NCBI GenBank assembly: GCA_958437935.1
Contig: CAUBPS010000002.1
Coordinates: 62,001 to 126,000 of the forward strand
Source: an uncultured Collinsella sp.
GTDB lineage: Bacteria > Actinomycetota > Coriobacteriia > Coriobacteriales > Coriobacteriaceae
Length of the DNA: 64,000 nt
Direction: 5' to 3'
The position numbers and the translations under genes were made by a program. Shown in pieces: positions 33,217-41,888 of the stretch; position 1 is the stretch's first letter, and every line of letters begins with the position of its first letter. The notes below the pieces were generated by a model. The model worked only from the letters and a program-made list of their open reading frames with translations, did not search any database and was not told where the DNA came from.

Positions 33217-35934
33217 ATGGATACTGTCAGCAATTACACCGAAACGCTCGAAAAGACCGTTCGCGACCTTCTCGAGCGTCAGGATGATCTGATTAGGACC
33301 GCCTTTACCGACCAGCTTACCGGACTTGGCAACCGCGGCGGCTTTGCCCGCTCCCTCGAGGAGCTCTGGGAGCAGGACACCCCCGTTACCATGGCGTTCA
33401 TCGATATCGACAATCTCAAGCACTGCAACGACGTCTTTGGGCATGACGAGGGCAACCGCTATATCTTGCAGGTAAGCCTCTATCTCAAACTGTATATGAA
33501 AGTGGACGAGGCGGCGTTTCGCATAGGCGGCGACGAGTTTGCCATCCTATCTACGATTGCGACCGAAGACGACCTCGCCGAACGTCTGGAACACTGCCGA
33601 ACGATCCTGCTCAAAAACAACGATTCCGAGATGCCCCACTCGTTTAGCTACGGAGTGGCACACGCCGACCCCGCCCTGGGCGAAGCCCCCAATCGCATGA
33701 CACTCGATGCCGACCATCGCATGTACGACTACAAGCTACGTCATGCCGTGTACCTCGATCGACGCAATATCACGCAAGTCCACGCCGACGACTTCGAAAT
33801 AAGCGACCGCGTTTTCGACGCCTTTTCGATGCTCAACGAAGGTCGTTATTTCTTTATCGAGAACTTGGACAAACATCGCACCCTTTGGTCACAAGGTGCC
33901 TTGCGCGATCTTGGCCTTCCCTCGGAGCACATAGACAACTGCCGCGATTACTGGAAAACGCGCGTCCATCCCGATGACCTTGAGGCTTTTACCGACGACA
34001 TCGACCAAGTCTATAACGGCTCCAAACACCATCGAGTCATGCAGTATCGTGTGCGCAACGCCGTCGGCGACTACGTCCTTTGCCGTGCTCGCGGGTTTCG
34101 TATCGACGGCGACGGAAATGTCCCCTCGCTCTATGTCGGCGAGCTCGTCAACCACTCACTTGCCGAAACCGTCGACGCCGCCACAGGCCTCGGAACGCAG
34201 CGCATGCTGGTCAACGCTATCGATACCTGCCGCCTTGACCGTTGCAAGACAGGGCTTATAGCGGTGCGCGTTCGTGGCACGACAAAGCTCAACGAGCTCT
34301 ACGGGACCGAGGCTGTCGACAACATGCTTGCCGAATACGCGGGCCGCATGCTGTCGATCACCCGCGGCAGGAGCCGGGTCTACCGTTCACGAAGCGTCCA
34401 GTTTGTCGTGCTCAGCAACGATTTGGACCACGAGGCATTCGAGCAACTGACCCGCCACCTTAAAGAGGCCGTTTTCGCTCCTGTGCAAATCGCGGGCGAC
34501 ACCATTACTCCCGTCTGTCTTGTCGTCCCGGCATTTTACGAGCACTTAACCCATCAGGCGACCGCCGTTTTAGGCGAACTCGATCGTCGCCTCCGCACAG
34601 CCGGCGGGCTTGTCCCCAACGACAGCCTCCCTATACCCGAGGTCGAACGCAAAAGCGCAATCGCCGAACGCATCGATATGCTCACCGGTCTCTACCGACC
34701 CAGCGAGTTTATGCGGCGCGCCAACGCTTTTCTCGAGGCAAGGCGCGACGGCGCTTGGTGCATCGCCACGGTCGACATGGGCCACATGCGCCTGTTTAAC
34801 GAATGGTATGGACAGGCCGAAGGCGACCGCCTGCTTGCCGATGTGGGCACGGTCCTCAAGGACATCGAGAATGCCGACATGGGCGTCGCAGGGTACTGGG
34901 GCCAAGATGACTTTTGCGCACTCATCCCCTTTAAGCACATCACCGTCCATCAAATCTACAACCGCGTTCGCGAGGCAGTAGCCAGGCATGATGGCGGCGT
35001 AGGTTTTTGGCCGTCCATGGGCGTCTACCCCATCGATTCCAATGAGGAGATCGCCATCGATGCGCAGGCAAAGGCCATGTTTACCAATCGGCGCGCAAAA
35101 AACGACTTTAAGGAGCGCATTGCCATTTTTTGCCCCGAGGAGTACAAGCGCGAAATCGTGTTCAACCGCACGCTGACCCAATTCCAGTACGCGCTGTCAA
35201 ATGGTCGCATCACGTACTATCTTCAGCCCCAGGTCGATATGGAAACCGGCGAGATTATTGGCGCCGAAGCACTCACCCGCTGGATTGACAGGGACGGCTC
35301 TCTCATTTCGCCCGCAACGTTTATCCCCGCACTCGAGGAAAGCGGCTTTGTAGTGACGCTCGACAAATATGTTTGGCAGGGCGTCGCCATGTGGCTCCGC
35401 GAGCGCCTCAATCGAGGACTTCGCGTGGTTCCGATTTCCCTCAATGTGTCGCGCGTAGACATTCTTGCCTGCGATGTCGCCGAGCATATGGGGTCGCTCG
35501 CCGCCCAGTACAACCTGCCGCCCGAACTCATGCACATCGAGATCACCGAGACCGCCTATACCGGAGAGTCCGAGGCCGTGGATAAGCTGACCGCGGATCT
35601 GCACACCCGTGGCTTCTCGACCTACATGGACGATTTTGGCACCGGCCAGTCCACGCTCGCGATGCTCAAGAACGTCAACGTCGACGTCATCAAGCTCGAC
35701 CGCACCTTTGTGCCCACCGACCGCGATCAAGGCCGCAGCGCGCAGATCGTGTCATCGATGCTCGAGATGGCGCAGTCGCTCCATCTGCCCGTCGTGGTTG
35801 AAGGCGTCGAGACAAATGAGCAGGCAAACATGCTACGACAAATGGGCGCCCGCTACGCTCAGGGCTTCCTCTACTACCGTCCCATGCCGGCGAAGGATTT
35901 TGAGGCATTGCTCGATGGTGGCAATAACAACTGA
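33217..35934 (+). CDS. GGDEF-PAS-GGDEF-EAL c-di-GMP signalling protein
   Basis: A ~905-residue cytosolic protein. Residues about 30-165 are a GGDEF domain with an intact RIGGDEF (104-108), able to make c-di-GMP. A PAS-like segment (RVHPDDLEAF, then VMQYRV) follows. Next come two GGDEF-like folds without the motif (TGLGTQRML; TGLYRPSEF with WGQDDF). From about 655 is an EAL phosphodiesterase with EALTRW, NVSR, EITET, DDFGTGQS, KLDRTFV and EGVET, all intact. So it could both make and degrade c-di-GMP. No membrane helices. Start uncertain: ATG at 33217, or TTG at 33127 after GAGGCGGGGG. The next gene shares its first half. Confidence 0.87.
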   Translation: MDTVSNYTETLEKTVRDLLERQDDLIRTAFTDQLTGLGNRGGFARSLEELWEQDTPVTMAFIDIDNLKHCNDVFGHDEGNRYILQVSLYLKLYMKVDEAAFRIGGDEFAILSTIATEDDLAERLEHCRTILLKNNDSEMPHSFSYGVAHADPALGEAPNRMTLDADHRMYDYKLRHAVYLDRRNITQVHADDFEISDRVFDAFSMLNEGRYFFIENLDKHRTLWSQGALRDLGLPSEHIDNCRDYWKTRVHPDDLEAFTDDIDQVYNGSKHHRVMQYRVRNAVGDYVLCRARGFRIDGDGNVPSLYVGELVNHSLAETVDAATGLGTQRMLVNAIDTCRLDRCKTGLIAVRVRGTTKLNELYGTEAVDNMLAEYAGRMLSITRGRSRVYRSRSVQFVVLSNDLDHEAFEQLTRHLKEAVFAPVQIAGDTITPVCLVVPAFYEHLTHQATAVLGELDRRLRTAGGLVPNDSLPIPEVERKSAIAERIDMLTGLYRPSEFMRRANAFLEARRDGAWCIATVDMGHMRLFNEWYGQAEGDRLLADVGTVLKDIENADMGVAGYWGQDDFCALIPFKHITVHQIYNRVREAVARHDGGVGFWPSMGVYPIDSNEEIAIDAQAKAMFTNRRAKNDFKERIAIFCPEEYKREIVFNRTLTQFQYALSNGRITYYLQPQVDMETGEIIGAEALTRWIDRDGSLISPATFIPALEESGFVVTLDKYVWQGVAMWLRERLNRGLRVVPISLNVSRVDILACDVAEHMGSLAAQYNLPPELMHIEITETAYTGESEAVDKLTADLHTRGFSTYMDDFGTGQSTLAMLKNVNVDVIKLDRTFVPTDRDQGRSAQIVSSMLEMAQSLHLPVVVEGVETNEQANMLRQMGARYAQGFLYYRPMPAKDFEALLDGGNNN

Positions 35935-35993
35935 TACGCTCGCGCGCAAAACGCCACCGCCGAGCGGGGGGATTTGCCTCCATTAGCCAACTT

Positions 35994-36024
35994 ATATCCC
36001 CAATTCAAACCGAATTGGGGATAT
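35994..36024. promoter_or_regulatory. Perfect 13-bp palindrome before the second GGDEF gene
   Basis: ATATCCCCAATTC and GAATTGGGGATAT around AAACC, 38 bases before the ATG at 36063. No U-run, so an operator is as likely as a terminator of the upstream gene. Confidence 0.5.
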
Positions 36025-36062
36025 GATACAAACCGCTGTTCCGTCCAAGGAGGGTATCCATC

Positions 36063-37592
36063 ATGAACGAGTCATATCGCCTGGGCGAGCAATCGATTAT
36101 TGCCTATCTTCAGCGACTTGCGAATGGCGTCTCGACCGCCGAACTCGATGTTGCCGCGCTGCCCGCTGGGCTACGCGCCGTTGGTGAGCAGCTGCAAAAG
36201 ACGCATGCCATCCTGCAACAAGAGCGCCGGCTGCTTGAGAGCAACGCCCATATCGACCCGCTCACCAACTTGGGCAACCGCAACGGATTCGACCGTCACG
36301 TCGAGCAGCTCTGGCGCAAAGGCGACCCCTTTACCTGCGCCTATATTGACATCGACCATCTAAAACATTGCAATGATAGGTTTGGCCACGCCGAAGGCAA
36401 TCGCTATATTCTGAGCATCTGCCGCACGCTCTCCGAAACCATGGAGCACGATGAGATGCTGTTCCGTATCGGTGGAGACGAGTTTGTGCTCATCTCGCCC
36501 TCCGCAAACGAGGCTGAACTCGAGCAGCGCTTGGAGCAGGTACGTGCCGGGCTGATCGAGGCGAACTCAGGCGGCAAGGCGCCCATGATCGGCAGTTTTA
36601 GCTTTGGCTGCTCGCGCGTCGATCCACTTGCTGGCGACACGCGTCGCCAGATGACGATGGATGCCGATCGCAAGATGTATCGCTATAAGCTTATGCATCG
36701 TGTGCAGCAACCGAAAGACAATGATGCGCCGCAACGCCCAATCGTCGATCAGCTTCCCTGCAACGACCGAGTGTTCCAAGCGATCTCCATGAGCTCCGAG
36801 ACGCGCTATCCGTTCATCCTTAACCTCGATACGGGAGAATCGCAATGGTCGGTCAACGCCGTGCGCGATTTTGACCTGCCCTCCCAGCACCCTTTTAACT
36901 CGGTCGATATGTGGCTTGCCCGCGTTCATCCCGAGGACCGCGACAACGTACGCGCCGAGCTCGACATGGTGATAAACGGCACGTGGCACTTCCACTACAT
37001 GCAGTATCGCGTAATGGATGCCACTGGAAAATACGTGCTTTGCGACTGCACGGGCTACCGCTTGGATGGAACCGATACCGAGCCCAACATGTATGTGGGC
37101 ATTATCATCAACCGAAGCTTGGCAGATACGACCGATTCCGTGACCGGCCTGGGCGATATTCACGCCCTGGTCAACGCCATTGGCGAAATGCGTCGCGTGC
37201 CGCGCAAGGCAGGCTTTATTGCCATTAAGGTCGACGATATCGCCGAAGTCAATGCCCGCTTTGGATTCGATGCAGGCGACCGCGTGCTCGCCGAAAGCGC
37301 CGCCTGCCTCATGGATTGTTCGCGCGGCAAGGGTCGCCTGTTCCGCTCGACGGGACCAATGTTCGTGGCGCTTTTCGATGAGCTCGGCCCCGAGGCAATC
37401 GACGAGCTCGCAAACGAAATCGAACGATTCCTGGGTTCTCCCGTGCTCATCGGCTCGCTTGAATATCAGCCACCCATTCGTGTGGCGACGCTTCATCTGG
37501 ACGCTGTCGATCGACAGCCCGTTTCCATTTTGAACGAGCTCAAAGCGTTGCTTAAAGAGGCACCGCAAGTACCGGGCACCAAGTTGGACTAG
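36063..37592 (+). CDS. GGDEF-PAS-degenerate GGDEF protein
   Basis: A 509-residue diguanylate cyclase-like protein. Residues 1-65 are a helical lead, residues about 70-205 a GGDEF domain with IDPLTNLGNR and RIGGDEF. A PAS-like part (SQWSVNAVRDFDLPS, RVHPEDRDNV, MQYRVMD) and a second GGDEF-like fold (TGLGDIHAL) without the motif follow. Domain order and wording match the first ~490 residues of the upstream protein, so the two probably arose by duplication; this one lacks the EAL half. GGAGGG lies 8 bases before the ATG. Likely synthesises c-di-GMP. Confidence 0.88.
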   Translation: MNESYRLGEQSIIAYLQRLANGVSTAELDVAALPAGLRAVGEQLQKTHAILQQERRLLESNAHIDPLTNLGNRNGFDRHVEQLWRKGDPFTCAYIDIDHLKHCNDRFGHAEGNRYILSICRTLSETMEHDEMLFRIGGDEFVLISPSANEAELEQRLEQVRAGLIEANSGGKAPMIGSFSFGCSRVDPLAGDTRRQMTMDADRKMYRYKLMHRVQQPKDNDAPQRPIVDQLPCNDRVFQAISMSSETRYPFILNLDTGESQWSVNAVRDFDLPSQHPFNSVDMWLARVHPEDRDNVRAELDMVINGTWHFHYMQYRVMDATGKYVLCDCTGYRLDGTDTEPNMYVGIIINRSLADTTDSVTGLGDIHALVNAIGEMRRVPRKAGFIAIKVDDIAEVNARFGFDAGDRVLAESAACLMDCSRGKGRLFRSTGPMFVALFDELGPEAIDELANEIERFLGSPVLIGSLEYQPPIRVATLHLDAVDRQPVSILNELKALLKEAPQVPGTKLD

Positions 37593-37595
37593 CGT

Positions 37596-37642
37596 CGTGG
37601 GGCGCGATGTGAAACACAAGCCGTTTCACATCGCGCCCCACG
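37596..37642. terminator. Perfect 20-bp palindrome after the second GGDEF gene
   Basis: CGTGGGGCGCGATGTGAAAC and its exact complement enclose ACAAGCC, starting 4 bases after the stop codon. The very stable stem may terminate or protect the transcript, but no T-run follows. Confidence 0.6.
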
Positions 37643-37703
37643 CCATCTACCCTCTCGTGCGATAATCCTCCGCAGAAGTCACCGACAGCAGAGGGAGTTT
37701 GTG

Positions 37704-38327
37704 ATGAAGGTTCTTTTGGTCAATGGCAGCCCCAAGGCAAACGGCAACACCGCCCGCGCACTCGCCGAGGTCGCTGAGCAACTCAATGCCGAAGGCATTG
37801 ATACCGAGGTGTTTCAGCTGGGCGCCAAGCCCATTCGCGATTGCATCGGTTGCGGCCAGTGTGGCAAACTTGGCGGTCGCTGCACCTTTGACGATGACGT
37901 GGTGAACGAGCTCATCGCTGCCGCCGAGCAGGCAGACGGCTTTGTCTTCGGCTCGCCCGTCTACTATGCGCACCCCAGCGGGCGCATCCTCTCGGCCCTC
38001 GATCGCGCCTTCTATGCCGGAGGCAAAGCCTTTGCACACAAGCCGGGCGCTGCCGTCGCCGTCGCCCGTCGCGGCGGTACATCGACCACCTTCGATGTGC
38101 TCAACAAGTACTTCACCATCAACCAGATGCCCGTGGTCGCCTCCACGTACTGGAACAACGTGTTTGGCCGCGTGCCCGGCGACGCCGATGGGGATGCCGA
38201 GGGCCTTGCCACCATGCGAAACATCGGCAAAAACATGGCCTGGCTCCTGCGCTGTATCGAGGCAGGACAGGCCGCCGGCATCAACGCACCCGAGGCAGAT
38301 CGCGCAACGACCAACTTCATCAGGTAG
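37704..38327 (+). CDS. NADPH-dependent FMN reductase/flavodoxin-fold protein
   Basis: A 207-residue flavodoxin-fold oxidoreductase of the iron-sulfur flavoprotein-like/NADPH-dependent FMN reductase family. MKVLLVNGSPKANGNTA is the FMN phosphate loop; CIGCGQCGKLGGRC carries a cysteine cluster seen in this subgroup; GSPVYYAHPSG binds the isoalloxazine. It may reduce quinones, nitro compounds or iron. The ATG at 37704 is preferred over the adjacent GTG at 37701; GAGGGAG is upstream. The ArsC-fold gene follows by 17 bases, so the two are probably co-transcribed. Confidence 0.88.
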   Translation: MKVLLVNGSPKANGNTARALAEVAEQLNAEGIDTEVFQLGAKPIRDCIGCGQCGKLGGRCTFDDDVVNELIAAAEQADGFVFGSPVYYAHPSGRILSALDRAFYAGGKAFAHKPGAAVAVARRGGTSTTFDVLNKYFTINQMPVVASTYWNNVFGRVPGDADGDAEGLATMRNIGKNMAWLLRCIEAGQAAGINAPEADRATTNFIR

Positions 38328-38344
38328 AACGGCGGAACAAATAC

Positions 38345-38686
38345 ATGAACGTGCAGATTTTTGGCACCAAGAAGTCCTTCGACACCAAGAAGGCGCAGCG
38401 TTATTTTAAGGAGCGCCGCATTAAGGTGCAGTTTATCGACCTTAAGGAAAAGGAGATGAGCAAGGGCGAGCTCACGAGCGTGATGCAAGCGGTCGGCGGC
38501 ATCGACAAGCTGCTCAACCCCAAAGCCAAGGACGAGGAAACGCTCGCGCTCATCCAGCACCTTACCCCCAGTCAGCGCTTCGACAAGCTGCTCGAGAACC
38601 AGCAGGTCTTGGCCGAACCCATCGTGCGCAACGGCAAAAAGGCCACCGTCGGTTATTGCCCCGATGTATGGGGAGCCTGGGAGTAG
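38345..38686 (+). CDS. ArsC/Spx-fold protein without the catalytic cysteine
   Basis: A 113-residue thioredoxin-like protein of the ArsC/Spx family. The normal C-x-x-C or CxxxxxR loop near residue 10 is KKSFDTKK, without cysteine, though the following helix (TKKAQRYFKERRI) and the EPIVRNGKKATVGY C-terminal motif are typical. The only cysteine is near the C-terminus. Arsenate reduction is thus unlikely; a regulatory (Spx-like) or structural role is possible. It follows the flavodoxin-fold gene by 17 bases. Confidence 0.82.
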   Translation: MNVQIFGTKKSFDTKKAQRYFKERRIKVQFIDLKEKEMSKGELTSVMQAVGGIDKLLNPKAKDEETLALIQHLTPSQRFDKLLENQQVLAEPIVRNGKKATVGYCPDVWGAWE

Positions 38687-38772
38687 CTTGTGTTATTTGC
38701 CGGCGCGTGGGTATAAGAGCAGGCGTTTGGCATAAGATTCAACTGTAAGCCATGTCTAACAAAGGAGGGCAC

Positions 38773-39903
38773 ATGCCCAACAAACCCGTGAAGATCATCA
38801 TGCTTACCGGATACCTCGGTGCCGGCAAGACCACGCTGCTCAACCACATCCTCGCTAACGACGGCGGTATCCGCGCCGCCGTGATCGTCAACGATATCGG
38901 CGAGATCAATGTGGACGCCAGCCTTATCGCCGACGGCGGCCTTTCCGAGACCGACGACCTCATCCCGCTCACCAACGGCTGCATCTGCTGCACGCTTTCG
39001 GATGACCTGGCCAACCAGCTGCAGGGCATCGCCGATTCGGGCAACTTCGATTACATCATCATCGAGGCCTCGGGCATTTGCGAGCCCATCCCCATCGCCT
39101 ACACCATCTCGAGCTTCTGCGACGAGGCCAAGGTGGGCGGCGAGCCTAAGCTCGCGCTCGACAACATCGTGGCCGTGGTCGACTGCGCCCGCATGTACGA
39201 CGAGTTCAACGGCGGTCGCGACCTACTGGCCGAGGATATCGACGAGGACGACATCGAGAGCCTGCTCATCCAGCAGATCGAGTTCTGCTCCACGCTCATC
39301 CTCAACAAGACCGATACCGTGACGCCCGAGCAGATCGCCGAGCTCAAGGCCATCGTGCGCAGCCTGCAGAAGGACGCCGTAATTGTCGAGGCTCAAAACG
39401 GCGAGGTCCCCATGGAGGAGCTGCTCGACACCGACCGCTTCGACTTTATGCGCGCCTACAACTCCGCCGCCTGGATCGAGGCCATGGAGCATCCCGAGGA
39501 GCACGACGACCCCGAGGTGCTCGAGTACGACATCGAGACCTTTGTGTACTCGCGCCGCAAGCCGTTTGACCTGCAAAAGTTCACCGATTTTGTTGAGCAG
39601 GAGTGGCCCGACGAGGTCATCCGCGTCAAGGGTCCGCTGTGGCAGACCGGCGATCCGGACATGTGCTACATGTTTGAGCAGGCCGGCCACCAGATGCGCC
39701 TGATGGAGAACGGCCTGTTTGTCGACTCGGCGCCCGAGGGCGAGAAGCAGAAGATCATCGACGAGAACCCCGAGATCATGCAGATTTGGGACGACGAGAC
39801 GGGCGACCGTATGACGAGCCTGTGCATCATCGGCCGTCACATGGACAAGGATGCGCTCATCGCCTCCCTCGATGCCTGCCTGACCGACTGGCACCGCGCC
39901 TAG
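38773..39903 (+). CDS. COG0523 (CobW/P47K family) G3E GTPase
   Basis: A 376-residue metal-chaperone-type GTPase. Walker A is GYLGAGKTTLLN, the metal motif GCICCT (C-x-C-C) is intact, Walker B is IIIEASGI, and LNKTD is the base-recognition motif. The C-terminal CobW domain is acidic and His-poor. Members deliver zinc or cobalt to client proteins. The ATG at 38773 has AAAGGAGG upstream; the ATG at 38752 does not. I see no clear Zur box. The client is unknown. Confidence 0.92.
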   Translation: MPNKPVKIIMLTGYLGAGKTTLLNHILANDGGIRAAVIVNDIGEINVDASLIADGGLSETDDLIPLTNGCICCTLSDDLANQLQGIADSGNFDYIIIEASGICEPIPIAYTISSFCDEAKVGGEPKLALDNIVAVVDCARMYDEFNGGRDLLAEDIDEDDIESLLIQQIEFCSTLILNKTDTVTPEQIAELKAIVRSLQKDAVIVEAQNGEVPMEELLDTDRFDFMRAYNSAAWIEAMEHPEEHDDPEVLEYDIETFVYSRRKPFDLQKFTDFVEQEWPDEVIRVKGPLWQTGDPDMCYMFEQAGHQMRLMENGLFVDSAPEGEKQKIIDENPEIMQIWDDETGDRMTSLCIIGRHMDKDALIASLDACLTDWHRA

Positions 39904-39941
39904 GTTTATCCAAGCGGGCATTTTCCGCCCACGTAACCGCC

Positions 39942-39980
39942 AAACCACCACGAAGGTGCCTGTCCCCTTCGTGGTGGTTT
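39942..39980 (+). terminator. Palindrome of the GTCCC family, also terminator-like
   Basis: AAACCACCACGAAGG and CCTTCGTGGTGGTTT are perfect 15-bp arms; the loop contains GCCTGTCC and TTTTTCG follows. It probably ends the COG0523 transcript. Confidence 0.75.
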
Positions 39981-40003
39981 TTCGTTCTGAGCCAAGGAGA
40001 TTC

Positions 40004-40603
40004 ATGTTCAACATTGTGCTGTATGCGCCCGAGATTCCGGCCAATACGGGCAATATCGGCCGCACCTGCGTGGTCACCGGCGCCCGTCTGCATCTGGTTG
40101 AGCCGCTGGGGTTTTCGCTCGACGACAAAACGGTACGTCGCGCCGGCCTGGGCTACTGGCAAAACTTGGATGTGACGACCTATGCCGGCTGGGAGGATTT
40201 TCTTGCGCGCAACGGTCTCTCCCCCGCCGATGCCCGCCTGCATCTGCTGACCAAAAAGGCGCGCCGTACCTATGCGCAAAGCACCTACCGCGACGGCGAC
40301 TTTTTGGTCTTTGGCAGCGAGAGCTCGGGCATTCCCGAGCCACTGCTTGCCGCGGCGCCCGAGCGTTGCGAGCGCATCCCCATGCTGCGCGATTGCGACT
40401 CACTCGATAACGCCGAGGCTTGGGAAGCTCACGAGGAATCGCTCGGGCATACCGAGGACAGCCACGAGACCATCCTTCAACAGGATATCTGCGGCAACTT
40501 CGTCAACCCGGACGACTACCGCATCAGCGCACTCAACCTCTCCAACAGCGCCGCCATCGTCCTCTACGAAGCCCTGCGCCAAACAGGCTTTCCGGGAATG
40601 TGA
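40004..40603 (+). CDS. trmL: tRNA (cytidine(34)-2'-O)-methyltransferase
   Basis: SPOUT-class methyltransferase that 2'-O-methylates the wobble base of certain leucine tRNAs. The 199-residue protein has IPANTGNIGRTC at the N-terminus, FGSESSGIPEPLL for SAM binding, and NLSNSAAIVLYEALRQ in the C-terminal knot. About 40 residues (DNAEAWEAHEESLGHTEDSH region) are inserted between the two knot motifs compared with the usual 155-160-residue enzyme. AAGGAG precedes the ATG at 40004. Confidence 0.92.
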   Translation: MFNIVLYAPEIPANTGNIGRTCVVTGARLHLVEPLGFSLDDKTVRRAGLGYWQNLDVTTYAGWEDFLARNGLSPADARLHLLTKKARRTYAQSTYRDGDFLVFGSESSGIPEPLLAAAPERCERIPMLRDCDSLDNAEAWEAHEESLGHTEDSHETILQQDICGNFVNPDDYRISALNLSNSAAIVLYEALRQTGFPGM

Positions 40604-40630
40604 CAAAGGGACCGTCCCTTTGTCACATTC
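40596..40630. repeat. Palindromic repeat of the GTCCC family (perfect 17-bp arms)
   Basis: GAATGTGACAAAGGGAC-C-GTCCCTTTGTCACATTC. It overlaps the last codons and stop of trmL, so the arm encodes part of the C-terminus. Confidence 0.85.
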
Positions 40631-40747
40631 AAGCGCCACGCCGATGGCACACACGCCTAATTGATGCTCTAGATAAAGAGCCCTCACTTTTAATCAGAAT
40701 TAACTAAAGTAAAATGAAGTTAAACGGCGGTGTGAAAGGAGAGCCTT

Positions 40748-41848
40748 GTGAAATATCTCGAGAACCCGTTTACCCCCAGTTTTGGTGAGGTTCCTGCCCA
40801 TCTCGCTGGCAGACAACAGATTATTCGGGATTTGGACCGTGCCTTCTTGAGCCAGCGCAGGCGCCCAGAATTGACCTCGATCTTCTCAGGCGCGCGTGGA
40901 ACCGGTAAAACTGCTCTCATGTCGTCGCTCGCGACAAGGGCGGAATCCCACGGCTGGATAGCCGTAAAGACGACCGCGCTCCCGGGAATGCTTGAGGAAA
41001 TCGAGTTCGGGGCGAAACGCGCCGCCGGCCATCTTATCGACCCGTCTAAGAACTTCGAAGTCACCGGTCTCGGAATTGCACCGCTCGGCAGCATCGAGGT
41101 CAATCGCGTTCACGATGCCTCAACCTGGCGTTATCGCATGAGCGACATCATCGACCAGCTCAACGAGGCAGGCACCGGTCTGCTCGTCACGGTTGACGAG
41201 GTGGACCCGACACTCGACGAAATGATTCAGCTCGCAGCGACGTATCAGCACTTTGTGACCGATGGGAAACGCGTCGCCCTGCTCATGGCGGGACTTCCCA
41301 ACAACGTCTCGACGTTGCTGAACCACAAGACGGTCTCGTTCCTTCGCCGCGCCCAACAATATCATCTGGGTCGCATTGCCGACTATGACGTACGCGAGGC
41401 CTTGATTCGCACAATCCAGGAAAACGATCGCCTGGCAGATGCTGAGGGAATCGATAGAGCCGTTCGCTCGATCTCTGGTTTTCCCTTCCTATTGCAACTC
41501 GTAGGCTACCGTGCCTGGGATCTCACAAGCGATTCGAAGGAAATCTCGTCACGCGACTTTGACCTGGGAATCAAAATCGCGCGCGACGAGATGGACGACC
41601 GAATCCTCGCGGCAACCTATCGGGAACTCACTGCAGAGGACAAGCGATTCCTCATCGCCATGCTCGATGACGAGGAAGAGTCCACCACCGCCGACCTTGT
41701 CGAGCGCCTTAAGCGTTCGCCGCAGCAGGTCTCCCGCTACCGACGCCGAATGATAGATGCCGGCATCATCGGGGAACGAGGACGAGGGCTCGTCGCATTT
41801 GAATTGCCATTCTTCCGCGACTATCTCGCGGCTCAATGCGTGAAATAG
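40748..41848 (+). CDS. AAA ATPase with C-terminal winged helix (paralogue A)
   Basis: A 366-residue ATPase of the ORC/STAND-like AAA class. NPFTPSFGEVP leads to Walker A GARGTGKT (48-55); Walker B is LLVTVDEVD; sensor region LLMAGLPNNVSTLL and VSFLRRAQQYHLG follow. The C-terminus (STTADLVERLKRSPQQVSRYRRRM) resembles a winged helix. The protein at 44395-45513 shares these motifs in order. The GTG at 40748 follows GGAGAG. It is convergent with the uvrA2-type gene, 40 bases apart. Function unknown; DNA binding is inferred. Confidence 0.82.
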   Translation: MKYLENPFTPSFGEVPAHLAGRQQIIRDLDRAFLSQRRRPELTSIFSGARGTGKTALMSSLATRAESHGWIAVKTTALPGMLEEIEFGAKRAAGHLIDPSKNFEVTGLGIAPLGSIEVNRVHDASTWRYRMSDIIDQLNEAGTGLLVTVDEVDPTLDEMIQLAATYQHFVTDGKRVALLMAGLPNNVSTLLNHKTVSFLRRAQQYHLGRIADYDVREALIRTIQENDRLADAEGIDRAVRSISGFPFLLQLVGYRAWDLTSDSKEISSRDFDLGIKIARDEMDDRILAATYRELTAEDKRFLIAMLDDEEESTTADLVERLKRSPQQVSRYRRRMIDAGIIGERGRGLVAFELPFFRDYLAAQCVK

Positions 41849-41852
41849 GCAT

Positions 41853-41887
41853 CAATGAGGCAAAGGGGCTGTCCCTTTGCCTCATTG
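41853..41887. repeat. Palindromic repeat of the GTCCC family
   Basis: CAATGAGGCAAAGGG-GCTGT-CCCTTTGCCTCATTG, perfect 15-bp arms, filling the convergent gap between the ATPase and uvrA2-type genes. It may act as a bidirectional terminator. Confidence 0.85.
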
Positions 41888-41888
41888 T

